Assembly: GCA_963676655.2 (NCBI GenBank) | Contig: CAXXKX010000003.1 | Coordinates: forward strand, 4,898,001 to 4,962,000 | Source of the DNA: G963676655 sp963676655 | GTDB taxonomy: Bacteria > Verrucomicrobiota > Lentisphaeria > Victivallales > Victivallaceae | Reading direction: 5' to 3' | Length of the DNA: 64,000 bases | In this document: one piece after another, positions 50,388-60,022 of the stretch | Layout of the letters: every line of letters begins with the position of its first letter | Numbering within the stretch: the stretch's first letter is position 1 | Notes under the pieces: generated by a model | Databases searched by the model: none | Seen by the model: the letters and a program-made list of their open reading frames with translations, nothing else | What the model was told of the DNA's origin: nothing | Program-made: the position numbers and the translations under genes

Positions 50388-52502
50388 ATGAACGATAAGT
50401 TTTCCTGGTTTGACGATAGCAGATCATTTGAAGAGCGGGTTGAATTGCTGATTGAGGCGATGACCGTAGAGGAAAAAGTTTCACAGATGCTGCATGAGGC
50501 TCCGGCGGTTGACCGGCTTGGAATCCCCGAATATAACTGGTGGAATGAGTGTCTGCATGGGGTGGCCCGGGCCGGAAAAGCTACCGTGTTTCCGCAAAGT
50601 ATGGGGCTTGCCGCAACCTTCAATCCGCCTTTGGCTAAAAAGATTGGAACCGCTATCTCGGATGAGGGCAGGGCCAAACATCATCAGGCGATCCGCAACG
50701 GTAATCGCGGCCAATATTTAGGCTTGACCTACTGGACTCCGAATATCAATATTTTCCGTGATCCACGCTGGGGGCGCGGTCAGGAAACTTATGGGGAATG
50801 TCCCTATTTGACCAGTCGCATGGGCGTTGAATTGGTAAAAGGTTTGCAGGGGAACGACCCGAAATACCTGAAATCCGCCGCGTGCGCCAAACATTTTATT
50901 GTTCATAGCGGACCTGAAAACTTGCGTCACGAATTCAACGCACGGGTTGATCAGCGTGATTTTCAGCAAACTTATGCTCCGGCCTTCAAAGCCCTGGTTC
51001 AGGAAGCCAAAGTCGAGTCGGTCATGGGCGCGTATAACCGGACTAACGGCGAACTGTGTTGCGGCAGTAAAAAATACATCACCGGAATGCTGCGCGGCGA
51101 ATGGGGCTTTAACGGCCATTTTGTTTCCGACTGCTGGGCGATCAGGGATTTCCATGAAAATCATAAAATTACTGGCGACATGGCACAGTCGGCGGCTTAT
51201 GCAGTGAAAAACGGCTGTGATTTGAACTGTGGTTGCGCTTATGAGAAACTGTCGGAAGCTATTGAGCGCGAACTTTTGACCGAAGACGATCTTGACAACG
51301 CATTGCGCCGACTTTTTTTGAGCCGGATGAGGCTTGGTATGTTTGATCCTGATGAAAAAGTTCCTTTCGCTAACATCTCCACGGATGTGGTAAATTGCAA
51401 AGAACACAAGGAACTGGCGCTGCGTGCTGCCCGTGAATCAGTTGTCTTGTTGAAAAATGACGGAATTCTGCCGTTAAGGAAAGACCCGCCGGCTATTGCC
51501 GTACTGGGGCCGAATGCCATGAACATTATGCCGTTGCTTGGCAATTATAACGGATTTTCAGATTGCATGTCCACGGTAATTGAGGCGGTGGTCGGTAAAG
51601 TCAGCGTCGGGACTCAGGTTGACTACCGTAAAGGCTGCGAACTCAGCGGGAACTCTGAACCGAATGAAGCGGATCTCGGTTGGGTATTCGCCCATAAACC
51701 GGAGGCGGTCATCGCAGTAATGGGTCTGACTGCTGAATTGGAAGGAGAAGAAGGTGATGTAGCGGCCTCGGATGGCGGTGAAGACCGGGAAAATATTATG
51801 CTGCCGAATTCACAGCGTAAATTATTGGAGTATGTGGCTGGAAAAGGAGTACCGGTAATTCTGGTTATATTCGCCGGCAGTCCGATTGATTTACGCTGGG
51901 CCAAAGAATATTGTTCCGCTATAATGTACGGCTGGTATCCCGGTGAAGCCGGCGGAACGGCAGTAGCTGATGTGATTTTCGGGGATTACAATCCGGCCGG
52001 AAGATTGCCGGTGACAATCCCGGTTTCAGCAGACGACCTACCTAATATTTGTGATTATAATATGAAAAACCGCACCTATCGATATTGTGAAAAGGAACCG
52101 CTCTATCCTTTCGGTTTTGGCTTGAGCTACGTGCAATTCAAATATTCAAATCTGGTCCTGGACAAAGCTCAAATTTCAGACTCTGATACTATATGCGTCA
52201 GCGTGGATGTAGCCAATGCCGGTAATTGTGACGGAGAAGAAGTTGTTCAGATGTATGTGCGTGACCTGGAGTCATCCGTGACCGTCCCGAAGCTTAATCT
52301 TGCGGGGATAATGCGAATTGTATTGGCCCCGGGTGAAACAAAGACCATAACCATGAAGTTGTCGGCGGAACAGCTTGTTTGTTATGATGATCAGGGTTTG
52401 CCGTTTCTGGAACCCGGCGAATTCGAGATATCAATAGGTGGAGGCCAACCGCAGTATCCTGAATCCAATGCTGTTTCCACGCGTATTATTGCTTGTAAAT
52501 AA
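50388..52502 (+). CDS. GH3 family glycosidase (beta-glucosidase / beta-xylosidase)
   Basis: 704 residues without signal peptide, so cytoplasmic. The GH3 barrel starts LGIPEYNWWNECLHGVARAG and includes FRDPRWGRGQETYGECPYL, AKHFIVHSGPE and FNGHFVSDCWAIRDF, whose Asp is the expected nucleophile. A second alpha/beta sandwich domain follows (ESVVLLKNDGILPL, VMGLTAELEGEEGD), then a C-terminal fibronectin III-like domain (VANAGNCDGEEVVQMYVRD). The WNECLHGVAR and PNINIFRDPRWGRG sequences are typical of the beta-xylosidase-like branch. It cleaves terminal sugars from imported oligosaccharides and follows the AraC gene on the same strand. Confidence 0.9.
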   Translation: MNDKFSWFDDSRSFEERVELLIEAMTVEEKVSQMLHEAPAVDRLGIPEYNWWNECLHGVARAGKATVFPQSMGLAATFNPPLAKKIGTAISDEGRAKHHQAIRNGNRGQYLGLTYWTPNINIFRDPRWGRGQETYGECPYLTSRMGVELVKGLQGNDPKYLKSAACAKHFIVHSGPENLRHEFNARVDQRDFQQTYAPAFKALVQEAKVESVMGAYNRTNGELCCGSKKYITGMLRGEWGFNGHFVSDCWAIRDFHENHKITGDMAQSAAYAVKNGCDLNCGCAYEKLSEAIERELLTEDDLDNALRRLFLSRMRLGMFDPDEKVPFANISTDVVNCKEHKELALRAARESVVLLKNDGILPLRKDPPAIAVLGPNAMNIMPLLGNYNGFSDCMSTVIEAVVGKVSVGTQVDYRKGCELSGNSEPNEADLGWVFAHKPEAVIAVMGLTAELEGEEGDVAASDGGEDRENIMLPNSQRKLLEYVAGKGVPVILVIFAGSPIDLRWAKEYCSAIMYGWYPGEAGGTAVADVIFGDYNPAGRLPVTIPVSADDLPNICDYNMKNRTYRYCEKEPLYPFGFGLSYVQFKYSNLVLDKAQISDSDTICVSVDVANAGNCDGEEVVQMYVRDLESSVTVPKLNLAGIMRIVLAPGETKTITMKLSAEQLVCYDDQGLPFLEPGEFEISIGGGQPQYPESNAVSTRIIACK

Positions 52503-52855
52503 AACTAATAAAAGCAGTAGATACATATTTTATTGTATCTTGTTGACAAAACATAAGATATGTGACAAGTAATAATGCCGTCGGCATTCTCCCAATGGAT
52601 TTGATTTTCCGACGTACTATTTAAACAAGCGAATTGATCATCAGTTTGCGTTGAAAATAGTCAGACAGTTTGATTGCTAAAAAGATGTAAGATGCTTGAC
52701 GTTAGGGCTTTAATTGATTGTTGGCGATTGGGGGGTAGACTGTTGAGATAAGTCAAGCAATTAATAAAACCTCCAACGAACAGATTTGTTTGCGTACAAA
52801 AAGAAAGCCCGGTCGAATTGCTTCGACCGGGCTTAAATATTTTATCTACACTACC
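52503..52855. other. Convergent intergenic region with hydrogenase terminator
   Basis: 353 bases between the GH3 and hydA genes. A weak AGATACA/TGTATCT hairpin near 52519-52540 may end the GH3 transcript, and a strong terminator lies at 52796-52834. The middle part shows nothing recognisable. Confidence 0.6.
52796..52834 (-). terminator. Intrinsic terminator of the hydrogenase operon
   Basis: A perfect 13-bp stem (52805-52817 with 52822-52834) and 4-base loop, followed on the minus strand by CTTTTTG. It is 22 bases after the hydA stop. Confidence 0.88.
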
Positions 52856-54592
52856 TCAGTAATTTTTTCTGGGGGTATATGCAGTATGCAGCAGTTCATG
52901 TGCTTTGTGACTGCCGGGTTTGCCCAGAAACTCATCATACAGTTTGATGATATCCGGGTTCTGGTGCGATTTACGGATGGTATTATTGGCGTCATCCTGG
53001 TAAAGCGCGTTCTTGCGTTTTTCAAGAATGCTGGTGTCGTCCTTGATATAAGGCTGTCCACCGCCGTTCAGGCAGCCGCCGGGACAGGCCATAATTTCGA
53101 TGGCATGGTAATCAGCTTCGCCGCGTTGAATCTTTTCAAGAACTTTGCGGGCATTGCCCAAACCGCTGGTGATGGCGGCTTTGAGTTCAAGTCCGGCCAC
53201 ATTTACGGTAGCTTCTTTAACGCCTTCAAGACCGCGAACCGCTTTGAAGTCGATTTCCTTAACATCTTCACCGGTCAACCAGTCAGCCGCTGTACGCAAG
53301 GCAGCTTCAAGAACGCCGCCGGAGGCACCGAAGATAACCGCAGCACCAGTTGATTCACCCAGGGGGCTGTCATATTGGGAATCTTCAAGCATGGTAACCT
53401 GAATGCCGGCTTCTTTGAACATATCGGCCAGACCGCGGGTCGAGATTACGATATCAACATCACGAACTCCGTTGTTGCTGAATTCTTCGCGGGATGCTTC
53501 ATATTTCTTGGCCAGACAAGGCATAACTGAAACGACTACCAGATCTTCCGGTTTGACGCCGATCTTTTCAGCATAATATGTTTTGGCGACTGCTCCGAAC
53601 ATCTGCTGCGGACTCTTGGCGGAAGACGGCATATAAACCAATTCCGGGAACTGGTGTTCGAGGAATTTAACCCAACCCGGACAGCAACTGGTCAGGATTG
53701 GCAGGTTTTCATTCTTTTTGATGCGGTCGATCAACTCCGTGGTTTCTTCCATGATCGTCAGGTCGGCGGCGAAATCAGTATCGAAAACCGCGTCAAAACC
53801 AATCATTTTCAGAGCAGTAACCATTTTACCGGTGGCGATTGAACCCGGTTCCATACCGAATTCTTCACCGATCGCGACGCGAACGGCCGGAGCGGTCTGA
53901 ACGATAACGGTTTTGGTTTTGTCATTCAGAGCCTGCCATACTTTGTATTTATGGCTCATTTCGGTTAACGCACCAACCGGGCAGGCGGCTACGCACTGAC
54001 CGCAGAACACGCATTTGGTTTCAGCCAAAGGCATCATGTCGGCGGGAGCGACAACGGCTTCAAAGCCGCGGCCGATACCGGACAGAATTCCGACTGTCTG
54101 AACTTCATTACAGGCGGTTTCGCAGCGGCGGCACATGATACATTTATTCAGGTCGCGTACGATCGACTGGTTGGCCAGGTCGATATTGTACGTGGATTGT
54201 TCACCTTCGTATAAAACGTGGTGCAAATCCATTTCCGCGGCAATTTCCTGCAGATGACAATTGCCGTTCATTTCACAGGTCAGACAGTCTTTCGGGTGAT
54301 CCGAAAGAATCAGGTCGAGCATGGTGCGACGCGCGTTGATGGCGCGGATGGTGTTGGTCTTGACTTCCATGCCTTCGCATACCGGAGTACAGCAGGCCGG
54401 AGCCAGGTTGCGACGGCCAACGACTTCGACCACGCAAATACGGCATGAGCCGGTGCGGTGTTCGAAATTGAAGCAGTCCAGTTCAAAGTGACACAAGGTC
54501 GGGATTTTTATGCCGATTTGATTCGCGGCCTGGAGGATGGTGGCATCTTCCTTGACCGTTACCGGCGTATTGTTGATTGTCATATTAATCAT
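52856..54592 (-). CDS. hydA: [FeFe] hydrogenase catalytic subunit, bifurcating type
   Basis: 578 residues. The N-terminus has a 2Fe-2S plant-ferredoxin domain (CHFELDCFNFEHRTGSCRIC, described here by its ends), a His-ligand 4Fe-4S segment (DHPKDCLTCEMNGNCHLQ) and two 4Fe-4S clusters (CIMCRRCETAC; CVFCGQCVAACP). The H-cluster domain shows all three motifs: TSCCPGW, MPCLAKKYEA and MACPGGCLNGGGQP. The C-terminal small-subunit-like tail ends the chain. With HydB and HydC it makes H2 from NADH and reduced ferredoxin together. AGGAG precedes the ATG. It is the last gene of a three-gene operon. Confidence 0.93.
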   Translation of the reverse strand: MINMTINNTPVTVKEDATILQAANQIGIKIPTLCHFELDCFNFEHRTGSCRICVVEVVGRRNLAPACCTPVCEGMEVKTNTIRAINARRTMLDLILSDHPKDCLTCEMNGNCHLQEIAAEMDLHHVLYEGEQSTYNIDLANQSIVRDLNKCIMCRRCETACNEVQTVGILSGIGRGFEAVVAPADMMPLAETKCVFCGQCVAACPVGALTEMSHKYKVWQALNDKTKTVIVQTAPAVRVAIGEEFGMEPGSIATGKMVTALKMIGFDAVFDTDFAADLTIMEETTELIDRIKKNENLPILTSCCPGWVKFLEHQFPELVYMPSSAKSPQQMFGAVAKTYYAEKIGVKPEDLVVVSVMPCLAKKYEASREEFSNNGVRDVDIVISTRGLADMFKEAGIQVTMLEDSQYDSPLGESTGAAVIFGASGGVLEAALRTAADWLTGEDVKEIDFKAVRGLEGVKEATVNVAGLELKAAITSGLGNARKVLEKIQRGEADYHAIEIMACPGGCLNGGGQPYIKDDTSILEKRKNALYQDDANNTIRKSHQNPDIIKLYDEFLGKPGSHKAHELLHTAYTPRKNY

Positions 54593-54615
54593 TATTATAA
54601 CTCCTGGTTAAGCGG

Positions 54616-56460
54616 TCAAACACGGTCGATCGCGTGGAATTTACAGTGGTTGTAGCAAACACCGCACTTGATACATTCGGACTGATCGATAGTGTGTTTT
54701 TCACGACGTTCACCGGAAATACAGTTGACCGGGCAGTTCCTGGCGCACAGAGTACAACCGACACAGTTATCATTGATCTCATATTTAATGAGTTTTGTAC
54801 AGACTCCGGCCGGACATGTTTTGTCGTTGACGTGAGCCAGATACTCATCTTCAAAGTTGATCATCGTGGACAGAACCGGATTAGGAGAGGTCTGACCCAG
54901 GCCGCAGAGCGCGGTGTCTTTGATCGCGACGGCCAGATTGCGGAGTTTTTCAAGCGTCTGCATCGTGCCTTTGCCTTCGCAGATCTGTTCGAGCATTTCG
55001 TAGAGGCGCTTGTTGCCGATACGGCACGGAGTACACTTACCGCAGGACTCATCGAGCGTGAAATCGAGGAAGAATTTGGCAACATTGACCATGCAGTCAT
55101 CCTCGTCCATAACAATCATCCCGCCTGAACCCATCATTGAGCCAAGCGAGATCAGGTTGTCATAATCTATCGGAGTGTCAATCTTATCAAATTTGATACA
55201 GCCGCCGGAAGGACCGCCGGTCTGGACCGCTTTGAATTTTTTGCCGCCGTTGATACCGCCGCCGAGTCCGAAGATGATGTCTTTAAGGGTGGTTCCCATC
55301 GGGACTTCGACCAATCCGACTTTATCGACTTTACCGGCCAGTGCGAATACTTTGGTTCCCGGAGATTTTTCAGTTCCCAGAGATTTGAACCATTTTGCGC
55401 CTTTACGGATGATGGCAGGAATGTTGGCGTAGGTTTCAACATTATTAACAATAGTCGGTTTTTTCCAGAGGCCTTCAACCGCCGGAAACGGAGGTTTGAA
55501 AGTCGGCTCGCCGCGTTTCCCTTCAATCGAGTGGATAAGCGCGGTTTCTTCACCGCAGACAAAAGCGCCGGCGCCGTATTTCAGTTCAATCTTGAAGCTG
55601 TGACCGGAACCGAATATATTGTCGCCAAGCAGGCCTTTTTCTTCGGCCTGTTTAATGGCGATCTGCAAGCGTTGGATTGCCAGCGGATATTCGGCACGGA
55701 TGTAGATAACGCCGTTGTTTGCGCCGATTGCGTAACCGCCGATAGCCATGGCTTCGAGAACTGAGTGGGGGTCGCCTTCGAGAACCGCACGGTCCATGAA
55801 CGCACCCGGGTCGCCTTCGTCAGCGTTGCAAACCATATATTTTTCCGCGGTTTTCTGTGACGCGGCGAATTTCCATTTGATACCAGTGGGGAAGCCGCCG
55901 CCTCCACGACCGCGCAGGCCGGATTCGGTGATCATGTCAACGACTTCCTGAGAGGTCATTTCAGTCAAGGCTTTCGCCAGAGCCTGATAACCGTTGCGGG
56001 CCAGATACTCATCCAGGTTTTCAGGATTGATGCGTCCGCTGTTACGCAGAACTACCCGGGCCTGAATCGCGTTTTCAGTATTTTCTTCTTCTTCCGGATA
56101 ATACCATGTACGCGGAACAGTGGTGGCTCCGGTCGGAATCGAGTCGAGACCATGTTCGACAATGCGCAGGGCCTGTCCGGCATCGACATCGCCGTACATA
56201 ATACTGCTGCCGGTATTGTGATTGATAACTTCAACGCTCGGTTCGCTGTGGCACAGCCCCATACAGCCGGTGCTGATCAGGGATACTGAATCTTCCAGAT
56301 TGTTAGCCGCGATTGCGTCGCGGAAAGCTTCCATAACCGGTTCGGCGCCGGCGGCAATACCGCAGGTCCCCATTGAAACCAGAATACTGGTTCCGGCGGT
56401 CGGGGTTTCCGACTTGGCCTTGGCGGCATATTCTTTAAGTTCTTCAACTGTTTTAATCAT
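54616..56460 (-). CDS. hydB: Bifurcating hydrogenase NADH-binding subunit (NuoF-like)
   Basis: 614 residues. A thioredoxin-like 2Fe-2S domain at the start (VSMGTCGIAAGAE, STGCMGLCHSEP) is followed by the flavin/NADH domain with GLRGRGGGGFPTGIKW and NADEGDPGAFMDRAV. The NuoF 4Fe-4S site is ESCGKCTPCRIG, and two C-terminal ferredoxin clusters are CVGCTLCARNCP and CIKCGVCYNHC. The FMN here is where electron bifurcation or confurcation takes place in this enzyme group. It lies 17 bases after hydC and 23 before hydA. Confidence 0.92.
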   Translation of the reverse strand: MIKTVEELKEYAAKAKSETPTAGTSILVSMGTCGIAAGAEPVMEAFRDAIAANNLEDSVSLISTGCMGLCHSEPSVEVINHNTGSSIMYGDVDAGQALRIVEHGLDSIPTGATTVPRTWYYPEEEENTENAIQARVVLRNSGRINPENLDEYLARNGYQALAKALTEMTSQEVVDMITESGLRGRGGGGFPTGIKWKFAASQKTAEKYMVCNADEGDPGAFMDRAVLEGDPHSVLEAMAIGGYAIGANNGVIYIRAEYPLAIQRLQIAIKQAEEKGLLGDNIFGSGHSFKIELKYGAGAFVCGEETALIHSIEGKRGEPTFKPPFPAVEGLWKKPTIVNNVETYANIPAIIRKGAKWFKSLGTEKSPGTKVFALAGKVDKVGLVEVPMGTTLKDIIFGLGGGINGGKKFKAVQTGGPSGGCIKFDKIDTPIDYDNLISLGSMMGSGGMIVMDEDDCMVNVAKFFLDFTLDESCGKCTPCRIGNKRLYEMLEQICEGKGTMQTLEKLRNLAVAIKDTALCGLGQTSPNPVLSTMINFEDEYLAHVNDKTCPAGVCTKLIKYEINDNCVGCTLCARNCPVNCISGERREKHTIDQSECIKCGVCYNHCKFHAIDRV

Positions 56461-56477
56461 TTTTGCATTCCTCAGGG

Positions 56478-57005
56478 TCAGTCAGTGCAGTCGTCGATGA
56501 TGTCAGCGACCATTTTCGGGGTTACGTTGCCGTAAACCTTGTCGTTAACCATTACTACCGGGGCCAGGCTGCATGCGCCGACACAGCGCAAACCGCCGAG
56601 AGAGAATTTACGGTCACGGGAGGTTTCACCAAGGTTGAGGTTCAGATAACGCTTGAATTCTTCAACCAACTGCCCGGCTCCTTTGACGAAGCAGGCGGTT
56701 CCGGTACAGATATTGATCTTGTAACGGCCAACCGGTTTGTCGGTGAAGAACGAGTAGAAGCTGATAACTCCGTTGACTTCACTCAGGTGAAGCTTCAGTT
56801 TGTCAGCTACAAAATGCTGCAGGTCCAACGGCAGGTAACCGAAAATTTCCTGAGCCTTGTGCAGGGTTTGGATTAAAAATCCACGGTTTTTCTCACGGTC
56901 GTCGCTTAACGGCAGAGTCGCGATGTACTCTTCCAACTGAGTCCGTTTTTCCGGAAACTCTTCGACCAGAGTCTTTTGTCCGCATTCTTTGCATTCGCAG
57001 GACAT
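56478..57005 (-). CDS. hydC: Bifurcating hydrogenase 2Fe-2S subunit (NuoE-like)
   Basis: 175 residues. Helices at about 45-90 (LIQTLHKAQEIFGYLPLDL) precede the thioredoxin-like 2Fe-2S domain with CTGTACFVKGA and CVGACSLAPVVMVN, whose four cysteines bind the cluster. Before these a short N-terminal CECKEC-type pair is present (MSCECKECGQK), unusual for NuoE and perhaps binding metal. AGGAGTAAG precedes the ATG. It is the first gene of the operon; its promoter must lie in the AT-rich 57006-57200 stretch. Confidence 0.9.
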   Translation of the reverse strand: MSCECKECGQKTLVEEFPEKRTQLEEYIATLPLSDDREKNRGFLIQTLHKAQEIFGYLPLDLQHFVADKLKLHLSEVNGVISFYSFFTDKPVGRYKINICTGTACFVKGAGQLVEEFKRYLNLNLGETSRDRKFSLGGLRCVGACSLAPVVMVNDKVYGNVTPKMVADIIDDCTD

Positions 57006-57484
57006 GTCTTACTCCTATTTTTGTTTTATCGGTATAAAGTTATTAATAAAAAAATATTAATATAGACACCCAGAAACTCACAATAAAAAATTATCGAATT
57101 TCACAAGCCGACAAATATAACATAAAAAGGCCTTATTTCAATGTTTTGACATCGTTTTTTACTGATTATTTTTCGGTTTTTTCAGCTTTTTTTCGCTAAA
57201 CTAACGCTTTCGTTGCCTGATGTTGCAAAACTGTAATTTTTTAATGTTTTTTGTGTTTTTTCACAACGTGAAATTAGCGACGGCTTTTGGCATTGATAAA
57301 TCTTTTTTATTGAATTATTGGAAAATTATTAAATTATCCGGAAAAGAGTTGACATCTTCCCTATTTGAATATTATATTACTTTTATACGTTTTTTACCGA
57401 ACGATATATTCTGACCGGGGACATAACTTTTAAGTCGTGTTAACGGTCTATACGTTAATTAAAAGGAATGAAAGGAGTCACAGA
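57006..57484. other. Divergent region between hydC and the ferritin-like gene
   Basis: 479 AT-rich bases. The ferritin-like gene's promoter is at 57349-57378. The hydC promoter should be near 57040-57110, where TATATTAATA on the minus strand is the only -10-like string, without a convincing -35. No riboswitch-like structure was recognised. Confidence 0.5.
57349..57378 (+). promoter_or_regulatory. Promoter of the ferritin-like gene
   Basis: TTGACA (57349-57354), 18 bases, TATATT (57373-57378). It lies about 105 bases before the ATG, leaving a long leader without obvious hairpins. Confidence 0.5.
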
Positions 57485-57787
57485 ATGCCTGATTTTGGAT
57501 CACCGTTTGCCGGACTTGCTAATGACCGGAAACTCACCAAGGAAGAACTGATCAGAGCGATCAGATTCATGATTGCCGCTGAATATGAAGCAATTCAACT
57601 TTATATGCAGCTGGCCGAGTCGACTGACAATAAGCTGGCAATAGAAGTTCTCAAAGACATTGCCGATGAAGAGCGGGTTCATGCCGGGGAATTCCTCCGT
57701 TTGCTGAAAGAACTAGCTCCGGACGAAGAGAAATTCTACGCCGAAGGCGCCGAGGAAGTCGAGGAGGAAATCGAAAAAATGGGCTGA
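57485..57787 (+). CDS. Small ferritin-like di-iron protein
   Basis: 100 residues, two long helices. RAIRFMIAAEYEAIQLYMQLAE and IADEERVHAGEFLRLLKEL (each described by its ends) carry the Glu and Glu-x-x-His ligands of a di-iron site. This is close in type to the ferritin-like domain fused to the encapsulin of Pyrococcus and to small stand-alone relatives in anaerobes. It would oxidise or store iron or remove peroxide. The Glu-rich tail (AEEVEEEIEKMG) is typical. The ATG at 57485 has AAAGGAG 7 bases upstream. No encapsulin gene is in the window. Its position between hydrogenase genes suggests oxygen or iron protection. Confidence 0.75.
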   Translation: MPDFGSPFAGLANDRKLTKEELIRAIRFMIAAEYEAIQLYMQLAESTDNKLAIEVLKDIADEERVHAGEFLRLLKELAPDEEKFYAEGAEEVEEEIEKMG

Positions 57788-57809
57788 GTCAAGCCTAGTA
57801 AATTTTGGA

Positions 57810-57848
57810 GACAGTTTTTCGTTGATCACGGAAAACTGTCTTTTTTTT
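57810..57848 (+). terminator. Intrinsic terminator after the ferritin-like gene
   Basis: GACAGTTTT / AAAACTGTC stem followed by eight T, 23 bases after the stop. Confidence 0.92.
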
Positions 57849-57964
57849 GTGTTTATTGTTCTGATAACATTGAACAAACCGGGGCAGGGGCTTGAAATAT
57901 CAGAATTGACCGTTTATACTTATTATATTGTTATTAATATAAAAATATGAATTGAGTCGGAGCC

Positions 57965-59374
57965 ATGAAAAAGATTTTTTCAAAAGACTGTGTTGATTTT
58001 ATTAACGATGACGCGATTACCGCGCTAATCAATAAGACAAAAGAGGATCCGGTCAGGGTCCGTGAGATTATTGCTAAAAGCATGAATAAAGAACCTTTGA
58101 CGGTCGAGGAAACCGCTTGTCTGATCGCGGCTGAATCGCCTGAATTGGTTGAAGAGATTTTTGCCGCCGCCCGGGAACTCAAAAAGAATGTTTACGGTAA
58201 TCGGATTGTACTGTTCGCTCCGCTTTACATCGGCAATTTCTGTATTAACGATTGTAAATACTGTGCATTCAGACGCAGTCTCCGGACTACGGTGCGTAAA
58301 ACCCTCAGTGTCGATGAAACCGTGGCCCAGATCGAAGCCTTGGAGGACAAAGGGCACAAACGCCTGATTCTGGTTTTTGGTGAGCATCCGGATTATACCC
58401 CGGAATTTATTGCCGACACGGTGCGCCGGGTTTATGCCATTCGTAAGGGACGCGGAGAGATTCGCCGAGTCAACATCAACGCCGCTCCCCTGGATCACGC
58501 AGGCTACAAGACAGTTAAGGATTCCGGGATCGGCACCTATCAGATTTTTCAGGAAACCTATCACCACGGAGCATATGCCAAATATCATCCGTCTAACACT
58601 CATAAAGGTGATTATTTATGGCGGCTTGACGGTTTGTCGCGTGCTTTTGAATCTGGTTGTGACGATATGGGGATTGGCGCGTTGTTCGGCCTTTACGACT
58701 GGCGCTTTGAAGTATTGGGACTGGTTACTCATTCATTGCATTTGCAAGCAAAATACAATGTCGGACCGCATACTATCAGTTTTCCGCGGCTGCGTCCGGC
58801 GCATGGAATAACTTTTGACGACGAATATTTCGTCAGTGATCATGATTTCAAACGGCTGGTGGCGATCCTCCGGCTGGCGGTTCCCTATACCGGGTTGATC
58901 CTGACCGCGCGTGAGCCGGCACACATTCGCCGCGAAGTGCTTGGTTTCGGAGTTTCCCAGATTGACGCAGGAACCAAGATTGAACTTGCCGGTTACACTA
59001 AGGATGGTAAACAGGAATTGAAAAAGGAACAGTTTGAGATTGCCGATATCCGTTCGCTTGATGAGACAATGCAGGAATTGATGAAAGACGGCTATATACC
59101 GAGTTTCTGTACTTCATGTTATCGGCTTGGTCGCACCGGGGAGCATTTTATGGAATACGCTATTCCCGGTTTTATTGAGCAGTTCTGTACTCCTAACGCT
59201 CTGTTGACCTTATGTGAGTATCTGGAAGATTACGCCACGCCTGAGACCAAGCAAATCGGGGAAAAACTTATCCGGGCTGAACTTGCGAAAATCAGCGATG
59301 AAAAGTACAAACATAAAATAGAAGAACGTCTCCGCAAAATTCGCGAAGAGGCGCAACGCGACCTCTATTTTTGA
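57965..59374 (+). CDS. hydG: [FeFe] hydrogenase maturase HydG (radical SAM)
   Basis: 469 residues. IGNFCINDCKYCAFRR contains the radical SAM CxxxCxxC cluster motif. The C-terminal CTSCYRLGRTGEHFM and the cysteine 22 residues later form the Cx2Cx22C site of the auxiliary dangler cluster that is unique to HydG. The enzyme splits tyrosine to CO and cyanide to build the iron synthon of the H-cluster. All motifs are intact. It lies close to hydABC but has its own region after a terminator. HydE and HydF are not in the window. Confidence 0.93.
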   Translation: MKKIFSKDCVDFINDDAITALINKTKEDPVRVREIIAKSMNKEPLTVEETACLIAAESPELVEEIFAAARELKKNVYGNRIVLFAPLYIGNFCINDCKYCAFRRSLRTTVRKTLSVDETVAQIEALEDKGHKRLILVFGEHPDYTPEFIADTVRRVYAIRKGRGEIRRVNINAAPLDHAGYKTVKDSGIGTYQIFQETYHHGAYAKYHPSNTHKGDYLWRLDGLSRAFESGCDDMGIGALFGLYDWRFEVLGLVTHSLHLQAKYNVGPHTISFPRLRPAHGITFDDEYFVSDHDFKRLVAILRLAVPYTGLILTAREPAHIRREVLGFGVSQIDAGTKIELAGYTKDGKQELKKEQFEIADIRSLDETMQELMKDGYIPSFCTSCYRLGRTGEHFMEYAIPGFIEQFCTPNALLTLCEYLEDYATPETKQIGEKLIRAELAKISDEKYKHKIEERLRKIREEAQRDLYF

Positions 59375-59584
59375 TTTACTGTTTTTGAAGAAAAGTCTTT
59401 TGTCAAATACAAAATATCTGCTGGTCATATGTCTGATGCAACGTTTGCGATAGCTTTCCGTCTCTATCATCAAGATTACGGTGCATCGAGACAAATAGTC
59501 TGTGATTGTTGATTTATGTTTTTTATATGATAAATTAATTTTTACATAAGATCAACCCGGAAAAGCAAAGGAAAGGGATCGGAT

Positions 59585-59935
59585 ATGAAATGTCCAAAAT
59601 GTGATGGTGAACTAAAAGCAAAAAGAATCGAAGATGTGGAAGTTGACCAGTGTGTCAAATGTTCAGGAATATGGTTCGATTTCGATGAATTGGAACAGGT
59701 TCTCGACAAAGCTGTGCAAGAAGAGTTGAAAAATAAAGTCGAAAACAATGAAGGTGATGATGACAAAAGAGCGGCATGTCCTAAATGCGGCGGGGCTGGC
59801 AAAATGATTAATCTGGTCAATCCTGCGCACAATATTCACATTGATAAATGCACAGTGTGTTATGGTCAATGGCTTGACGGCGGCGAATACGAGAAAATGA
59901 AATCAAAATCAATTTTTGATATTTTTAGATTTTAA
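59585..59935 (+). CDS. TFIIB-type zinc-ribbon protein
   Basis: 116 residues with two zinc ribbons: MKCPKCDGELKAKRIEDVEV with QCVKCSGIWFDFDEL, and CPKCGGAGKM with KCTVCYGQWLDGGEYEKM. Each has the CPxC / CxxCxGxW(F/L)D pattern of the zf-TFIIB domain family, whose bacterial function is unknown. A charged helix (about 45-65) joins them. No membrane segment. It stands alone after hydG, with its own terminator. Confidence 0.82.
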   Translation: MKCPKCDGELKAKRIEDVEVDQCVKCSGIWFDFDELEQVLDKAVQEELKNKVENNEGDDDKRAACPKCGGAGKMINLVNPAHNIHIDKCTVCYGQWLDGGEYEKMKSKSIFDIFRF

Positions 59936-59965
59936 AAAGATATTCATTCCTTTAAAAAATTCAAC

Positions 59966-59999
59966 CCGTTAGCGTGAAAAATATCGCTAACGGTTTTTT
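59966..59999 (+). terminator. Intrinsic terminator between convergent genes
   Basis: CCGTTAGCG / CGCTAACGG stem with a 10-base loop, followed by six T. It serves the zinc-ribbon gene and may also stop the minus-strand gene at 60023. Confidence 0.88.
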
Positions 60000-60022
60000 A
60001 GGTTTTAACCGCTATTTGTTTT

